Notes: generated by a model not told the origin, from the letters alone. Positions 53,697 through 62,981 are shown, counted from the stretch's first letter. The stretch is 64,000 nt of DNA from Algoriphagus pacificus (GCF_017254845.1 NZ_JAFKCU010000001.1:310001-374000), one strand, 5' to 3'. Numbers and translations are program-made.

Positions 53697-54970
53697 TGCG
53701 GGAATCAGACATACATATTGATCGGGTTGACTGGCTAGTTGTGGCCATTTATTTTGCATTAGTCATTTTTGGCTGGTTCAATATCTATGCTGCAGTATAT
53801 GATAGTCAAGCCCCTCAAAGCATGTTTGACATGTCTATCAACTCCGGTCAGCAGCTTGTAAGAATTGGTATATCTGTGGTTTTGATTGTACTGATCATGG
53901 TGGCGGATTACCGTTTCTTTGAAAACCTATCTCTATTTATCTACATTTTTTTCATTGCCTTATTGGTCGTCACTCCATTTATAGGAAAAGAAGTAAACGG
54001 TCAGGTTTTGACTGTCGGCGTTGGTTCCTTCCGAATTCAGCCAGGTGAATTTGCAAAATTGGCTACTGCATTAGCACTAGCCAAGGTGATGGAACGGCCT
54101 ACCTTTGATTTGACCAAAACCAAAAATCAACTCATCGCTTTTGGTGTCTTACTGCTTCCTGTGGCTCTGATCCTTTTGCAGCCAGATACTGGAACAGCAA
54201 TGGTGTATTTTTCTTTGCTTGTGATGTTTTATCGTGAAGGATTGCCCCAACGCTATTACATCCTAGGTTTTGGATTTATTGCTTTGACACTTCTATCCTT
54301 GGGCATAGAAAACAACCTTTATCTGGTCGCAGCAATTGCCATAATAATCCTGATTCTTATCCTAATGGGGAAAAAGACCTGGCAGAGGATTGTGGTATTC
54401 TCATTAATTGGATTGGGCATGATTGCCTATAGCTACAGTATCGATTTTGTTGTTTCTAAACTTCCAGACCACCAGCAAAACCGGGTTATGGTCCTTTTCA
54501 ATCCCAATTTGGATCCATTAGGAGTGGGTTGGAATGTAACACAGTCTAAGATTGCTATTGGATCCGGGGGATTATTAGGAAAAGGCTATTTGGAGGGAAC
54601 GCAAACAAAATTTGATTTCGTACCTGAGCAGCACACAGATTTTATTTTTTGCACACTAGGAGAGGAATTTGGCTGGATTGGTAGCTTGATAGTAATCGGA
54701 CTATTCGTAACTCTTTTGGTGCGATTGGTAATAATGGCTGAGCGCCAGAAAACCAGATTTTCCAGAATCTATGGATATGGGGTCATTTCCATTCTGCTTT
54801 TTCACTTTATGATCAATATTGCAATGACCATAGGACTTTTCCCTGTGGTAGGGATTCCTTTACCATTTTTTAGCTATGGGGGTTCTTCGCTTTGGTCCTT
54901 TACCATTTTGCTTTTCATCTTCGTCAAAATGGATTCTTCGAGAGCAATGCAATTGGGAAGATTGGGATAA
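53696..54970 (+). CDS. rodA: Peptidoglycan glycosyltransferase RodA
   Basis: 424 residues, about 10 membrane helices, SEDS family. Motifs: LQPDTGTAMVY (about 162-172), the extracellular EQHTDFIFCTLGEEFG (about 311-326) and the C-terminal PLPFFSYGGSSLW (about 388-400). RodA polymerises lipid II with PBP2. The ATG overlaps the mrdA stop by one base. Last gene of the mre operon; it meets the HD gene tail to tail with a 1-base gap and no visible terminator. Confidence 0.95.
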   Translation: MRESDIHIDRVDWLVVAIYFALVIFGWFNIYAAVYDSQAPQSMFDMSINSGQQLVRIGISVVLIVLIMVADYRFFENLSLFIYIFFIALLVVTPFIGKEVNGQVLTVGVGSFRIQPGEFAKLATALALAKVMERPTFDLTKTKNQLIAFGVLLLPVALILLQPDTGTAMVYFSLLVMFYREGLPQRYYILGFGFIALTLLSLGIENNLYLVAAIAIIILILILMGKKTWQRIVVFSLIGLGMIAYSYSIDFVVSKLPDHQQNRVMVLFNPNLDPLGVGWNVTQSKIAIGSGGLLGKGYLEGTQTKFDFVPEQHTDFIFCTLGEEFGWIGSLIVIGLFVTLLVRLVIMAERQKTRFSRIYGYGVISILLFHFMINIAMTIGLFPVVGIPLPFFSYGGSSLWSFTILLFIFVKMDSSRAMQLGRLG

Positions 54971-54971
54971 A

Positions 54972-55547
54972 TCAGGATTCAAGAAGCTTTTTAAGCCATT
55001 CCTGTTTTTTCGGCTCCCTGTTTTTCACAGCGAAAGGGGTTTGAAAATGATGCGCTTTCAAAAAATTAATCTGAAGATTTTTCCACTGTTCTTCAGTTTC
55101 CAAGACTTTCATGTATTTCAATTCCTGATAGAGCCTGCTGCTTATTTCCGGATAGTCCGAACGACCTAAATAATCCAGGTCTGCATCACAGATTATTTTT
55201 TGAAGATCATTTAAAGGTGTCTGGGGAATTTTTGTAGCCATTACGAGACCTTTTACCTCTGCAATATAATTTCCCGGCATTCCGAGATCAGTCATGATTT
55301 CAGCTGCCATTTCCGAGCCAACAGCTTCATGATTGGCAGGTCCTTTCAAAAAACCCATGTCATGTACAATAGCTCCCATTCTTAACAAATACCTTTCTTC
55401 CTCGTTGAGCTTGAGTCTTTTGATGTATTGCTCACAAACATTCAGCACATCCAATGTGTGATCCATGCCATGGTATGATAAATAATCAGGCAGGTTTGCC
55501 TTTAATTTATCCAATACAATTTTTCTCAGTTTTAGGTATCCTTTCAT
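54972..55547 (-). CDS. HD-domain phosphohydrolase, partner of the PycTM-like protein
   Basis: 191 residues. Metal ligands of the HD fold are all seen: His26/His30 in YHGMDHTLDV, the HD pair His62-Asp63 in VHDMGF, His73 in ANHEAV and the aspartates in ICDADLDYLG (Asp121, Asp123). Such enzymes hydrolyse phosphodiesters or nucleotides. The gene follows a Pycsar-effector-like membrane protein by 18 bases on the same strand. From memory, this HD type is often fused to that effector domain in Bacteroidota, so here the two parts may be split. A role in degrading a cyclic or modified nucleotide signal is inference. Confidence 0.8.
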   Translation of the reverse strand: MKGYLKLRKIVLDKLKANLPDYLSYHGMDHTLDVLNVCEQYIKRLKLNEEERYLLRMGAIVHDMGFLKGPANHEAVGSEMAAEIMTDLGMPGNYIAEVKGLVMATKIPQTPLNDLQKIICDADLDYLGRSDYPEISSRLYQELKYMKVLETEEQWKNLQINFLKAHHFQTPFAVKNREPKKQEWLKKLLES

Positions 55548-55565
55548 TTATTTGAAAAAGATTTT

Positions 55566-56132
55566 TCAGCCTTGTAACGCTGTTCTTAAGGCATAATACA
55601 AAATAAAAACAAACAATAGGCCAATATTAAAGGAAAGAAAGCGAATTGATAGGTTGACATTACGGAATTTCGCTGCTGTAATCTTTGCATTGATATAAAC
55701 TTGTTCCCCTAATTGATCCAAATAGGGTCTTCTTTCTATACTAATTTTTTCAAGAACTCTAACATATTCCTTGATCGTACCATAGGAATGGATAATATCA
55801 CCAAAGAAGAAAACGCTCTTATCGAACTTGCTTTCTATCTGCGGCATAAAACATCTAAAGCTATAATAAATGGAGATAACGCTAAACAAAAACCATAAGG
55901 ATAAAAAAATGTAAATGAACGGATCACTTCCAGCCACCTCAATCAAATGGTCAGAAAACTGAAAGAAAACATTGATTAAAAGACCATAAAATGAAAGGAC
56001 CAAGCCCGCTTTGATTTCAGAGGCTTTAATCAGATCTCTCAAGTAATTGATCAGGTACCAATAATTATCAACGATATCTAACCCTTCATCAAACTCAGGA
56101 ATATCATCTATTCCCTTTTGCTTTTTGGCCAT
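55566..56132 (-). CDS. Pycsar-effector-like membrane protein (PycTM / DUF5706 type)
   Basis: 188 residues. Helical N-terminal region (about 18-43), two membrane helices (about 44-60 and 72-95), a soluble part (about 100-155), and a third membrane helix at the C-terminus (about 164-183). The segment with R93xxxP97 just after helix 2 and FFFGDIIHSY (about 108-117) is the pattern I associate with PycTM effectors of Pycsar anti-phage systems. Those effectors respond to cUMP or cCMP made by a cyclase and disrupt the inner membrane. No cyclase gene is nearby; the downstream neighbour is an HD phosphohydrolase. Family call is from memory; not verified. Confidence 0.68.
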   Translation of the reverse strand: MAKKQKGIDDIPEFDEGLDIVDNYWYLINYLRDLIKASEIKAGLVLSFYGLLINVFFQFSDHLIEVAGSDPFIYIFLSLWFLFSVISIYYSFRCFMPQIESKFDKSVFFFGDIIHSYGTIKEYVRVLEKISIERRPYLDQLGEQVYINAKITAAKFRNVNLSIRFLSFNIGLLFVFILYYALRTALQG

Positions 56133-56166
56133 TTATATTAAATATTTCTACTAAAAATAATTTCTT

Positions 56167-56197
56167 CAAATTCTAGATAATCTGTGATTTAAACAAA
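56167..56197 (-). promoter_or_regulatory. Possible promoter for the PycTM-HD operon
   Basis: Minus strand TTTG (56197-56194), an 18-base spacer, then tagaatttg (56175-56167), which is TAnnTTTG with one extra base, about 34 bases before the PycTM start. Confidence 0.4.
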
Positions 56198-56238
56198 TAC
56201 TCTGAGTTTAGAAAGAGATTGAAAAAAATTTTAAAAAA

Positions 56239-56260
56239 AAGGGCATTAAAAAATGCCCTT
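56239..56260 (-). terminator. Terminator after the 369-residue protein gene
   Basis: Arms aagggcatt and aatgccctt around aaaa, followed by T-rich sequence on the minus strand. Confidence 0.82.
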
Positions 56261-56283
56261 TTCATCAATCAAACAAATGAAGT

Positions 56284-57393
56284 TTAAACTTCATCAAATT
56301 TTCTGTAGATCAATAACAGAAATTCCTGAACAGGTTCTGTATCGGTCTCCCAATTCAACTCATGCACATATCTCTGATTAACAAGCTGAATGGCTTCATT
56401 AAAGGTACGGCAATCATCTATTGATTTCAAGGCATGGGTCAATAAATCCGAGTTTCCGTCAAAAAGCTCTTTGGTAAACATAAACCGTTGGTTGATAGCC
56501 AAACTCTCAGAGAGCTCTCCAATAACCCCTTTCATACCTTTATAAGATTGAGAAGCAAACCTGGATTTCAAAGTCGAAGGATTAAGATCTGCTCCATTGG
56601 ATGGTTTTGAAACAGGCTCTGCATAAACGGGCTCCTTATAAACAGGTTCTTCCACCTTTGGTTCTTCCACTTTTCGCTCGACTGGCTTTTCCTCCTCCAT
56701 TTGGTCAAAAAATGAAGAACTGGTTTCCTGAACAGGTTTGGTTTCCGGAGCAGAAAAAGTCGGTTCATTCTCTTTTTCCAAGTAGGCATCCAAGTTGAAT
56801 GCCTTCACATCACCCAATGTGGCTAATAAAAGATTCTCTGATTCCAAGGAGTCTTTTACTACTTGATAATTCGCACTGATTGCTCTTAAATATTCTCCTT
56901 TGTCATGTCCAAACCCTGCTTTATCGATCAAGAAAGAAACAGCGCGGTCATGCCATTTGTAATATTTTTTATTCTCCTTGAGGTAATCATTTATTTTGCT
57001 GTCTGGTGCTTTGGAAACCTCGGATTGGTAGTATCCAACCGGATCAGTTGCCAAAAACACAGCTTGGGAGACAGCAGCTTCAACCAATGGTTTTAAATCG
57101 TCCTTCTCCACTTTGATTCTGCGGGAAAGCACATTCATAAACTGTGTAAGAGCATCATGAACAGCGATATCCCGATAATCGAAATAGGGATTACTTTTTA
57201 GCTTGGCCAATTCTTCCTGCCAAAGCTCAAACAACCTTTTGATCACAAAGAAATTAACCTGCGTACTACTGGTCAGTTTGATAATATCCTGACCCGTGAT
57301 GTATTTCTTATTGGAAAAAAATCTTTCGCAAACGATGCTAGCGTATTCGCTGGCATATTTTTCTAAATAATTGCTGTTAATTTGAATTGTCAT
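56284..57393 (-). CDS. Conserved-looking protein with a Pro/Glu/Val repeat linker, function unknown
   Basis: 369 residues, no signal or membrane segment. An N-terminal helical domain (about 1-200; includes the ITGQDIIKLTSSTQVNFFVI and RDIAVHDALTQFMN segments) is joined by an acidic low-complexity linker with repeats of VEEP / VYKEP / VYAEP (about 215-265) to a C-terminal helical domain (about 275-369). This looks like two folded helical units on a flexible tether. I do not recognise the family. It is divergent from the ferredoxin gene (33 bases between starts) and has its own terminator. Confidence 0.75.
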   Translation of the reverse strand: MTIQINSNYLEKYASEYASIVCERFFSNKKYITGQDIIKLTSSTQVNFFVIKRLFELWQEELAKLKSNPYFDYRDIAVHDALTQFMNVLSRRIKVEKDDLKPLVEAAVSQAVFLATDPVGYYQSEVSKAPDSKINDYLKENKKYYKWHDRAVSFLIDKAGFGHDKGEYLRAISANYQVVKDSLESENLLLATLGDVKAFNLDAYLEKENEPTFSAPETKPVQETSSSFFDQMEEEKPVERKVEEPKVEEPVYKEPVYAEPVSKPSNGADLNPSTLKSRFASQSYKGMKGVIGELSESLAINQRFMFTKELFDGNSDLLTHALKSIDDCRTFNEAIQLVNQRYVHELNWETDTEPVQEFLLLIYRKFDEV

Positions 57394-57425
57394 TGATGAG
57401 TTCTGTTTTTAAAAACAACGAACAA

Positions 57426-57752
57426 ATGCCTCGAATCGTCATTCAAAATTTATTTAATCGCGAGATTTATTCGAAATCCCCTGGACGTAAAGTTATCGAA
57501 TTAATTCATGAAAATGGAATTGATTGGATGCATGCCTGCGGGAAAAAAGGCAGATGTACTACCTGTAAAATTATTTTGAAAAAAGGTTCAGAAAACCTGA
57601 GTCCCATGACAGCCGCAGAAGAGAATTTTTCAAAATTGGGAAGGTTAAAAGCCAATGAACGGTTATCTTGCCAAGCTCAATTAGATTCTGGAGAAATAAT
57701 AGTCAGAGTAGCTGAGATCAATAAATTTCCTCATTTAGAATACAGCGAATAG
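57426..57752 (+). CDS. 2Fe-2S ferredoxin-like protein
   Basis: About 108 residues from the ATG at 57426 (other starts at 57387 or 57396 would overlap or abut the divergent gene). Cysteine pattern [10 protein letters not shown] then LSCQ fits a plant-type 2Fe-2S cluster (four ligands, one pair separated by two residues). It is a small electron-transfer protein, partner unknown. The tdk gene starts 2 bases after it, so it heads a ferredoxin-tdk-recO operon. Confidence 0.85.
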   Translation: MPRIVIQNLFNREIYSKSPGRKVIELIHENGIDWMHACGKKGRCTTCKIILKKGSENLSPMTAAEENFSKLGRLKANERLSCQAQLDSGEIIVRVAEINKFPHLEYSE

Positions 57753-57754
57753 GT

Positions 57755-58339
57755 ATGTTTATCGAACCTTCATTTGGAAGGAATAAATCTCCTGAAAAGA
57801 AAGGTCAGATTGAAGTGATCTGTGGATCCATGTTTTCCGGGAAAACGGAAGAACTGATCCGTAGACTGAATCGGGCGAAAATCGCACGCCAGAAAGTAGA
57901 GATTTTCAAACCTTCTGTAGACAAAAGATACAGTGATACAGAGGTAGTTTCCCACAATGAAAATGCGATTCGATCCACCCCTGTGAATTTTGCAGGGGAC
58001 ATTCTTTTATTAAGTGGAGACTGTGATGTGGTGGGAATAGATGAGGCCCAGTTTTTTGATGCTGAGATCGTAACAGTTGCCCAAAAGCTAGCCAGACAAG
58101 GAAAGCGCGTAATTCTAGCTGGATTAGACATGGATTTTGAGGGTTCCCCTTTTGAGCCTATGCCAAAACTAATGGCCGTAGCAGAATACGTCACTAAAGT
58201 GCATGCGATCTGTATGAAGTGTGGGGATTTGGCTGCATTTTCCTTCCGCCTTTCTGATTCAAAACAACAGGTGATGCTGGGCGAAAAAGATGCATATGAA
58301 GCAAGATGTCGGAAGTGTTTTTTTGAAGATAAAAAATAG
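57755..58339 (+). CDS. tdk: Thymidine kinase
   Basis: 194 residues. P-loop [18 protein letters not shown] (about 25-42), DEAQFF (about 98-103) and the zinc site CMKC / CRKC (two pairs near residues 150-190). It phosphorylates thymidine for salvage in the cytoplasm. Tight spacing on both sides (2 and 6 bases) supports cotranscription. Confidence 0.96.
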   Translation: MFIEPSFGRNKSPEKKGQIEVICGSMFSGKTEELIRRLNRAKIARQKVEIFKPSVDKRYSDTEVVSHNENAIRSTPVNFAGDILLLSGDCDVVGIDEAQFFDAEIVTVAQKLARQGKRVILAGLDMDFEGSPFEPMPKLMAVAEYVTKVHAICMKCGDLAAFSFRLSDSKQQVMLGEKDAYEARCRKCFFEDKK

Positions 58340-58345
58340 GCCGAA

Positions 58346-59035
58346 ATGCTCCATAAGACTTCTGGTATTGTACTGAATTACATCAAATACAAAGAAAGTA
58401 GCATTATTGTCAAAGTCTTTACCAGAGAGTTGGGATTGAAATCATACTTGGTAAATGGTGTAAGAAGCGTACAATCAAAATCCAAAATTGCCCTATTTCA
58501 GCCCATGACCTTGTTGGATATGGTAGTTTATAATAAAGAAAACTCAGGTTTGCAGCGAGTCTCTGAAGTAAAACTTGCTCAGGCAAATCAGATGACTCCC
58601 TTTGATATGAACCGAACTGGGCTAGCACTCTTCATGACCGAAGTGATTTCAAAATCCATTTTTGAAAATTATCAAAATGAATATCTGTTTGATTTTTTGG
58701 CGTTGAGTATTTCAAAACTTGATAAGAAAGAAACCTCTTTGGGGCATTTTCCTATAGTTTTCTTATTGGAACAAGCCAAATATCTGGGATTCGCACCGGA
58801 GGATGCTTCAGGCTTTTTATATGAAAATCAAGGTCAGCCTTTTACTCCCGAGGAATTCAGTGCGGCTGAGAATTTGATGGAAATTTTGATGCAGGAAGCC
58901 TATGATTGCAAGGTCAAATCACCTTTGCTACTTCGAAGAAAGCTCCTCGACCACTTACTGGAATTCTATAATCAACAACTAGAAAATAACCAACCTTGGA
59001 AGTCCATGGCCATTCTTCGGCAGTTAATGAGCTGA
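58346..59035 (+). CDS. recO: DNA repair protein RecO
   Basis: 229 residues. N-terminal OB fold (about 1-80, beginning KTSGIVLNYIKYKESSIIVK, the classic RecO start) and a C-terminal helical domain (about 90-229). No CxxC zinc site is seen. RecO loads RecA with RecR at gaps. Third gene of the ferredoxin-tdk-recO unit. Confidence 0.93.
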   Translation: MLHKTSGIVLNYIKYKESSIIVKVFTRELGLKSYLVNGVRSVQSKSKIALFQPMTLLDMVVYNKENSGLQRVSEVKLAQANQMTPFDMNRTGLALFMTEVISKSIFENYQNEYLFDFLALSISKLDKKETSLGHFPIVFLLEQAKYLGFAPEDASGFLYENQGQPFTPEEFSAAENLMEILMQEAYDCKVKSPLLLRRKLLDHLLEFYNQQLENNQPWKSMAILRQLMS

Positions 59036-59078
59036 ATTAAAATTAATTAGAAGTAAAATTGTCTAAAAAAAATAAAAA

Positions 59079-59110
59079 TTTGCTAAATCCAACCTGATCC
59101 TTTAATATTG
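59079..59110 (+). promoter_or_regulatory. Putative promoter for rho
   Basis: TTTG (59079-59082), 20-base spacer, taatattg (59103-59110; one mismatch to TAnnTTTG), leaving a leader of about 124 bases. Confidence 0.55.
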
Positions 59111-59124
59111 TGACGTAACGCGAT

Positions 59125-59178
59125 TGAGCAAGTCAGCCCACTTTGACTTGAGTTTTTCCTGCAGACCTTTTTTGCTCA
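59125..59178 (+). promoter_or_regulatory. Possible attenuator in the rho leader
   Basis: A terminator-like hairpin: caagtca (59129-59135) with tgacttg (59144-59150), loop 8 bases, followed by agttttt. A competing pair is tgagca (59125-59130) with tgctca (59173-59178). The two structures share the bases at 59129-59130, so they could be alternatives. The rho start is at 59241. Confidence 0.45.
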
Positions 59179-59240
59179 GAAAATCAATCACGATCCCAAA
59201 TACCGCATTTTACAATATCTTATTATTTCATACCCTCTTT

Positions 59241-60992
59241 ATGTACAACATAGAAGAACTCAGAATCAGACTTCTGTCTGAACTGAAGGAAATCGCAGAG
59301 GAATTGGGAGTCAAAAACCACAAGACTCTTAAAAAAGACGACCTAGTCTATGCGATCCTTGACCAGCAGGCAATCACCCCCGAACAAGCCTTGCCAAAGA
59401 AAAAACCATCTGTAGCTGAAACTCAAGCCCCTGAGCCTACCAAATCAGCCGAACCTGCAAAAGCGGAAGAAGAGCCAGAATTTAAACCTAAATTCAAAAG
59501 ACAAAACGTAACTGAAATACCAAAAGAAGTTACCCCTGAGGCTGAATCGACCGAAGAAGTAAAAAAAGCTGCTCCTAAACAGGATTGGAAGCAGAAAAAA
59601 GAGCAGCCAGCAAAAGCTGAAAAGAAAAACACGGACACTCCGGTTGCTGAAGATGCAAAAACCTTCAGACCAAGAAAGCGGGTTTTTGACGAAGTGAACA
59701 AAGAGGAGGAATCTACTCCTACCCCACCCGCTCCAAAAGCTACTGAAAAGCAAGAAACAGAAGTTGAACTGCCAAGAAGGAAAAACTTCAAATCACAAGA
59801 CGAAGTGATGGCACCTGCAGCGGAAACTTCTTCTCACCACTCTAATAGAAAAAGACCTTTTGTGAATCCACGTGAATTTGACGGAGTGATCGAAAATGAA
59901 GGTGTTTTGGAGATGATGCAAGAAGGCTATGGATTTTTGAGATCATTGGATTACAATTATTTAGCATCTCCGGATGATATTTACGTTTCTCCAAGCCAGG
60001 TTAAATTATTTGGATTAAAGACTGGTGATCATATTAAAGGCTCTATCCGTCCTCCAAAAGAAGGTGAAAAGTATTTTGCCTTGTTGAAAATAGCCACTGT
60101 CAATGGCAAAACAACTGACGAAATCAGAGATCGTGTTCCTTTCGAATACCTTACTCCACTTTTTCCAGAGGAGAGATTAAACCTATCTACTTCTCCAGAT
60201 AAAATGTCTACTAGAATTCTTGATTTGTTTGCTCCGATTGGAAAAGGACAAAGAGGAATGATTGTAGCTCAACCAAAAACTGGTAAGACGGTTCTTTTGC
60301 AGCAAATTGCCAATGCGATCACCAAAAATCATCCGGAAGTTCACCTGATGATCCTTTTGATTGACGAACGTCCTGAAGAAGTAACGGATATGGCAAGATC
60401 TGTAAATGCTGAGGTTATCTCCTCAACTTTTGATGAGACAGCTGATAGACATGTAAAAGTTGCCAACATCGTTTTGGAAAAAGCAAAAAGAATGGTAGAA
60501 GTAGGTCATGATGTAGTGATTTTACTTGATTCTATCACCAGACTTGCAAGAGCCCACAACACCGTGGTTCCAAGTTCAGGAAAGATACTTTCCGGAGGTG
60601 TGGATGCAAATGCGCTTCATAAGCCAAAGCGTTTCTTTGGTGCTGCTAGAAATGTTGAAAACGGAGGGTCTTTGACCATCATTGCAACAGCTTTGGTTGA
60701 AACCGGGTCTAAAATGGATGAGGTAATCTTTGAGGAATTCAAAGGAACCGGTAACATGGAATTGGCACTGGATCGTAAGCTTTCTAACAGAAGAATCTAT
60801 CCTGCCATCGATGTATTGAGTTCTGGAACCAGAAGAGAAGATCTCTTGATGGATAAAGAAGAAATGCAAAGAGTTTGGATCCTTAGAAAACTAATGAGCG
60901 ATATGACAGCTCAAGAATCTATGGAATTCCTTCTTCAGCGAATGAAAGGCACTAGAGATAATGCCGAATTCCTGATCAGTATGAACGGATAA
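59241..60992 (+). CDS. rho: Transcription termination factor Rho
   Basis: About 583 residues from the ATG at 59241; an upstream TTG (59124) would add 39 residues unlike Rho and lies in the leader. N-terminal Rho_N helices (about 1-45), an acidic/basic low-complexity insert (about 50-205), cold-shock RNA-binding domain (about 210-290; [20 protein letters not shown]), then the ATPase with Walker A PKTGKT (about 345-350) and the Q/R-loop region. The hexameric helicase ends transcripts and releases RNA. The insert makes it longer than E. coli Rho (419), as in other Bacteroidota. Confidence 0.95.
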   Translation: MYNIEELRIRLLSELKEIAEELGVKNHKTLKKDDLVYAILDQQAITPEQALPKKKPSVAETQAPEPTKSAEPAKAEEEPEFKPKFKRQNVTEIPKEVTPEAESTEEVKKAAPKQDWKQKKEQPAKAEKKNTDTPVAEDAKTFRPRKRVFDEVNKEEESTPTPPAPKATEKQETEVELPRRKNFKSQDEVMAPAAETSSHHSNRKRPFVNPREFDGVIENEGVLEMMQEGYGFLRSLDYNYLASPDDIYVSPSQVKLFGLKTGDHIKGSIRPPKEGEKYFALLKIATVNGKTTDEIRDRVPFEYLTPLFPEERLNLSTSPDKMSTRILDLFAPIGKGQRGMIVAQPKTGKTVLLQQIANAITKNHPEVHLMILLIDERPEEVTDMARSVNAEVISSTFDETADRHVKVANIVLEKAKRMVEVGHDVVILLDSITRLARAHNTVVPSSGKILSGGVDANALHKPKRFFGAARNVENGGSLTIIATALVETGSKMDEVIFEEFKGTGNMELALDRKLSNRRIYPAIDVLSSGTRREDLLMDKEEMQRVWILRKLMSDMTAQESMEFLLQRMKGTRDNAEFLISMNG

Positions 60993-61011
60993 GTCCATTT
61001 CTAATTCAAGC

Positions 61012-61047
61012 AAAAAGCCTTTGATTTTTAAAAATCAAAGGCTTTTT
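61012..61047 (+). terminator. Terminator of rho
   Basis: Perfect 18-base arms, aaaaagcctttgattttt and its complement, ending in a T-run (61043-61047) and more T afterwards. Confidence 0.93.
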
Positions 61048-61219
61048 CTTTTTTGAAAATTTCATCAATTTTTTGAAACAGGTTTTTCAATATTTATTCG
61101 GCATATTTTTTGGTACGAATGTTGGAAATAGCTTTTTGCTAATTACATTTGGATTACCCTAATCACCTGATTTTCACCAACTGGCTTAGTTAAATAGGCC
61201 AATTTATTTTCCGACAAAT

Positions 61220-62485
61220 TTGAAAAGTAGAATCACCCTAATTCTTCTGCTTTCATTGTGTGGAATTTTCTCTTTTCAGAGAACATTTGCTCAATGTACA
61301 GGATGTATTGTCAATAAAACCTACACCGGAGGAAATTCTGTAGGGAACTCATGGAGTCCATCAGGAGCACCAAATTCTACAACAGTTGCCAGATTTTCAG
61401 GACCTGGACCTTTCGTATGGAATGCCAGTGCCAATAATTCCGTTTCAATTTCAGGATTAGTTTTGGAACCAAATGTCAGCTTAGAAATTGGTAGAACAAA
61501 TAATAATGAAGTAGCTGCATTTAATATAGTCGGGGGTTGCATTACAGTTGGAACAAATTCAACGCTATATTTTTCGTTTTTTACTAAAATGGAAAACCTG
61601 ACCATTTGTGTAGAATCTGGTGGTAAATTAATTTATAATAGTGATGCTACAGGAGGATCTGCAGGCATGAGAGATGATTTCAACTTTGATAATGTTGTTA
61701 TAAATCTCGCAGATGCGACCTCAACTATCGAATTTGGGGATGCTGATGTGAATGTCGGTTCTCGTGGACTTGAAATCACTGGGTGGACAGGAACAGCTGT
61801 TTGTAATGGCAGCACTCCTCCTAGCTCATCTGGTTCATCTGGAAATATTTCCTGGACATCTGACACTGATATCTGCGAGGTCTTGAACGGAAGAATTTTA
61901 CCTGTCGAATTTGTCTCTTTCGATGCAATATTTGACCAAAATCTTGGTAGTTCAAAATTACAATGGGCCACTGGAAAAGAGTGGGGAAGTTCTCATTTTG
62001 AAATTGAGCGAGCTGAAAACTCCGTAAAAAATTGGGAGAAAGTTGCCACAGTTGAATCTAAAGGATTTAGCGAGGAAATTACCGAGTACCAGTTTATTGA
62101 TAATGACTTGGCATTAGTTAACGGAAGTGTTTTTTACAGAATTAAACAAGTTGATTTAGATGGCAAATTCAGTTACAGTAATACTAAGGGAATTCAAATA
62201 AAAAATTCCCGATTGGATAAATCTGTATGGGTTTCATTTCCAAATCCAAGTTTAGTTGGAACTGAACCTCAAATTAAACTAGTCCAATCAGAAAGCTATA
62301 ATGATGAGCCTATTCATTTCAAAATCATGAATTCAATAGGTTCTGGTATTTCAGGGATAGCAAATTCACCAATAGAATTGGATGAGATTGCTTCTTCTTT
62401 TCTAAAAAAGAACGAGATTGGTGTCTTCATCGTAAATTTGAATTGGGGAGAAAATTCTCAGTCACTGAAATTGATTAGAAATTGA
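61220..62485 (+). CDS. Secreted protein with a type IX-like C-terminal domain, TTG start
   Basis: 421 residues from a TTG at 61220; a stop lies at 61187-61189 and no ATG precedes the signal peptide (about 1-25, ends RTFAQ). Next comes a beta-helix-like part (about 30-200, rich in Asn, Ser, Gly and Thr), a linker with PPSSSGSSG, then a fibronectin-like repeat (about 225-330; VEFVSFDAIFDQN, YQFIDNDLALVNG, YRIKQVDLDGKFSYS) typical of Bacteroidota secreted proteins. The last ~85 residues (FPNPS to LKLIRN) resemble a type A sorting domain. Probably secreted by the type IX system and surface-attached; the substrate is unknown. Confidence 0.78.
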   Translation: MKSRITLILLLSLCGIFSFQRTFAQCTGCIVNKTYTGGNSVGNSWSPSGAPNSTTVARFSGPGPFVWNASANNSVSISGLVLEPNVSLEIGRTNNNEVAAFNIVGGCITVGTNSTLYFSFFTKMENLTICVESGGKLIYNSDATGGSAGMRDDFNFDNVVINLADATSTIEFGDADVNVGSRGLEITGWTGTAVCNGSTPPSSSGSSGNISWTSDTDICEVLNGRILPVEFVSFDAIFDQNLGSSKLQWATGKEWGSSHFEIERAENSVKNWEKVATVESKGFSEEITEYQFIDNDLALVNGSVFYRIKQVDLDGKFSYSNTKGIQIKNSRLDKSVWVSFPNPSLVGTEPQIKLVQSESYNDEPIHFKIMNSIGSGISGIANSPIELDEIASSFLKKNEIGVFIVNLNWGENSQSLKLIRN

Positions 62486-62981
62486 TTTTTCAATTTCCCA
62501 GAAACATTATTTTTATATCTAAATCCGGTATTGCATTATTTAAAACATAAAATAAGAGATTAAATAAATCCAATTTTTTACCATAACTCGTATTTATTAC
62601 AGTTAAAAATTAAGCGCTAGAATATTTGCCAATAGCGTTTTTATTTTTAATTTCAGAGCCCAATTTTTAATAAAATCAAAATATAATTTTATTGATTCTA
62701 TTTAATTGGTTTTTACATCATAAAAAATGCATGTTAAAAAAGTAATAGTAGACATGATATATTTCAATTATTATATTGGATTGAATAATTTGATTTCTTC
62801 GTAATTGACAAAAAAATATTTATTAACCCTTTGCTAAATAAATTTTGAAGATTTTCAAATTTCTATAGACGATTGTTTATCAATCTTTTACCCAACAATT
62901 CTTTATAGTCTCAATTCAAAGTTCTATATTTGAAATACATTTTTATGATGTTAAAATTCATTTTAATCTTAAAATGAAAAT
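62486..62981 (+). other. AT-rich intergenic region of about 496 bases, no gene
   Basis: Strongly AT-rich compared with the rest of the window, no open frame and no tRNA. It holds a small hairpin (gattg / caatc near 62871-62885) and a -7 element at 62925-62932 for the large surface-protein gene. Confidence 0.6.
62925..62932 (+). promoter_or_regulatory. Putative -7 promoter element for the glycine-rich surface protein
   Basis: tatatttg, a perfect TAnnTTTG, 49 bases before the start at 62982. No clear -33 box. Confidence 0.45.

Noticed and set aside
59124-59240. TTG start at 59124 for rho
   Set aside because: It adds 39 residues unlike the family and would place the coding start before the leader hairpin; the ATG at 59241 begins a normal Rho_N domain.
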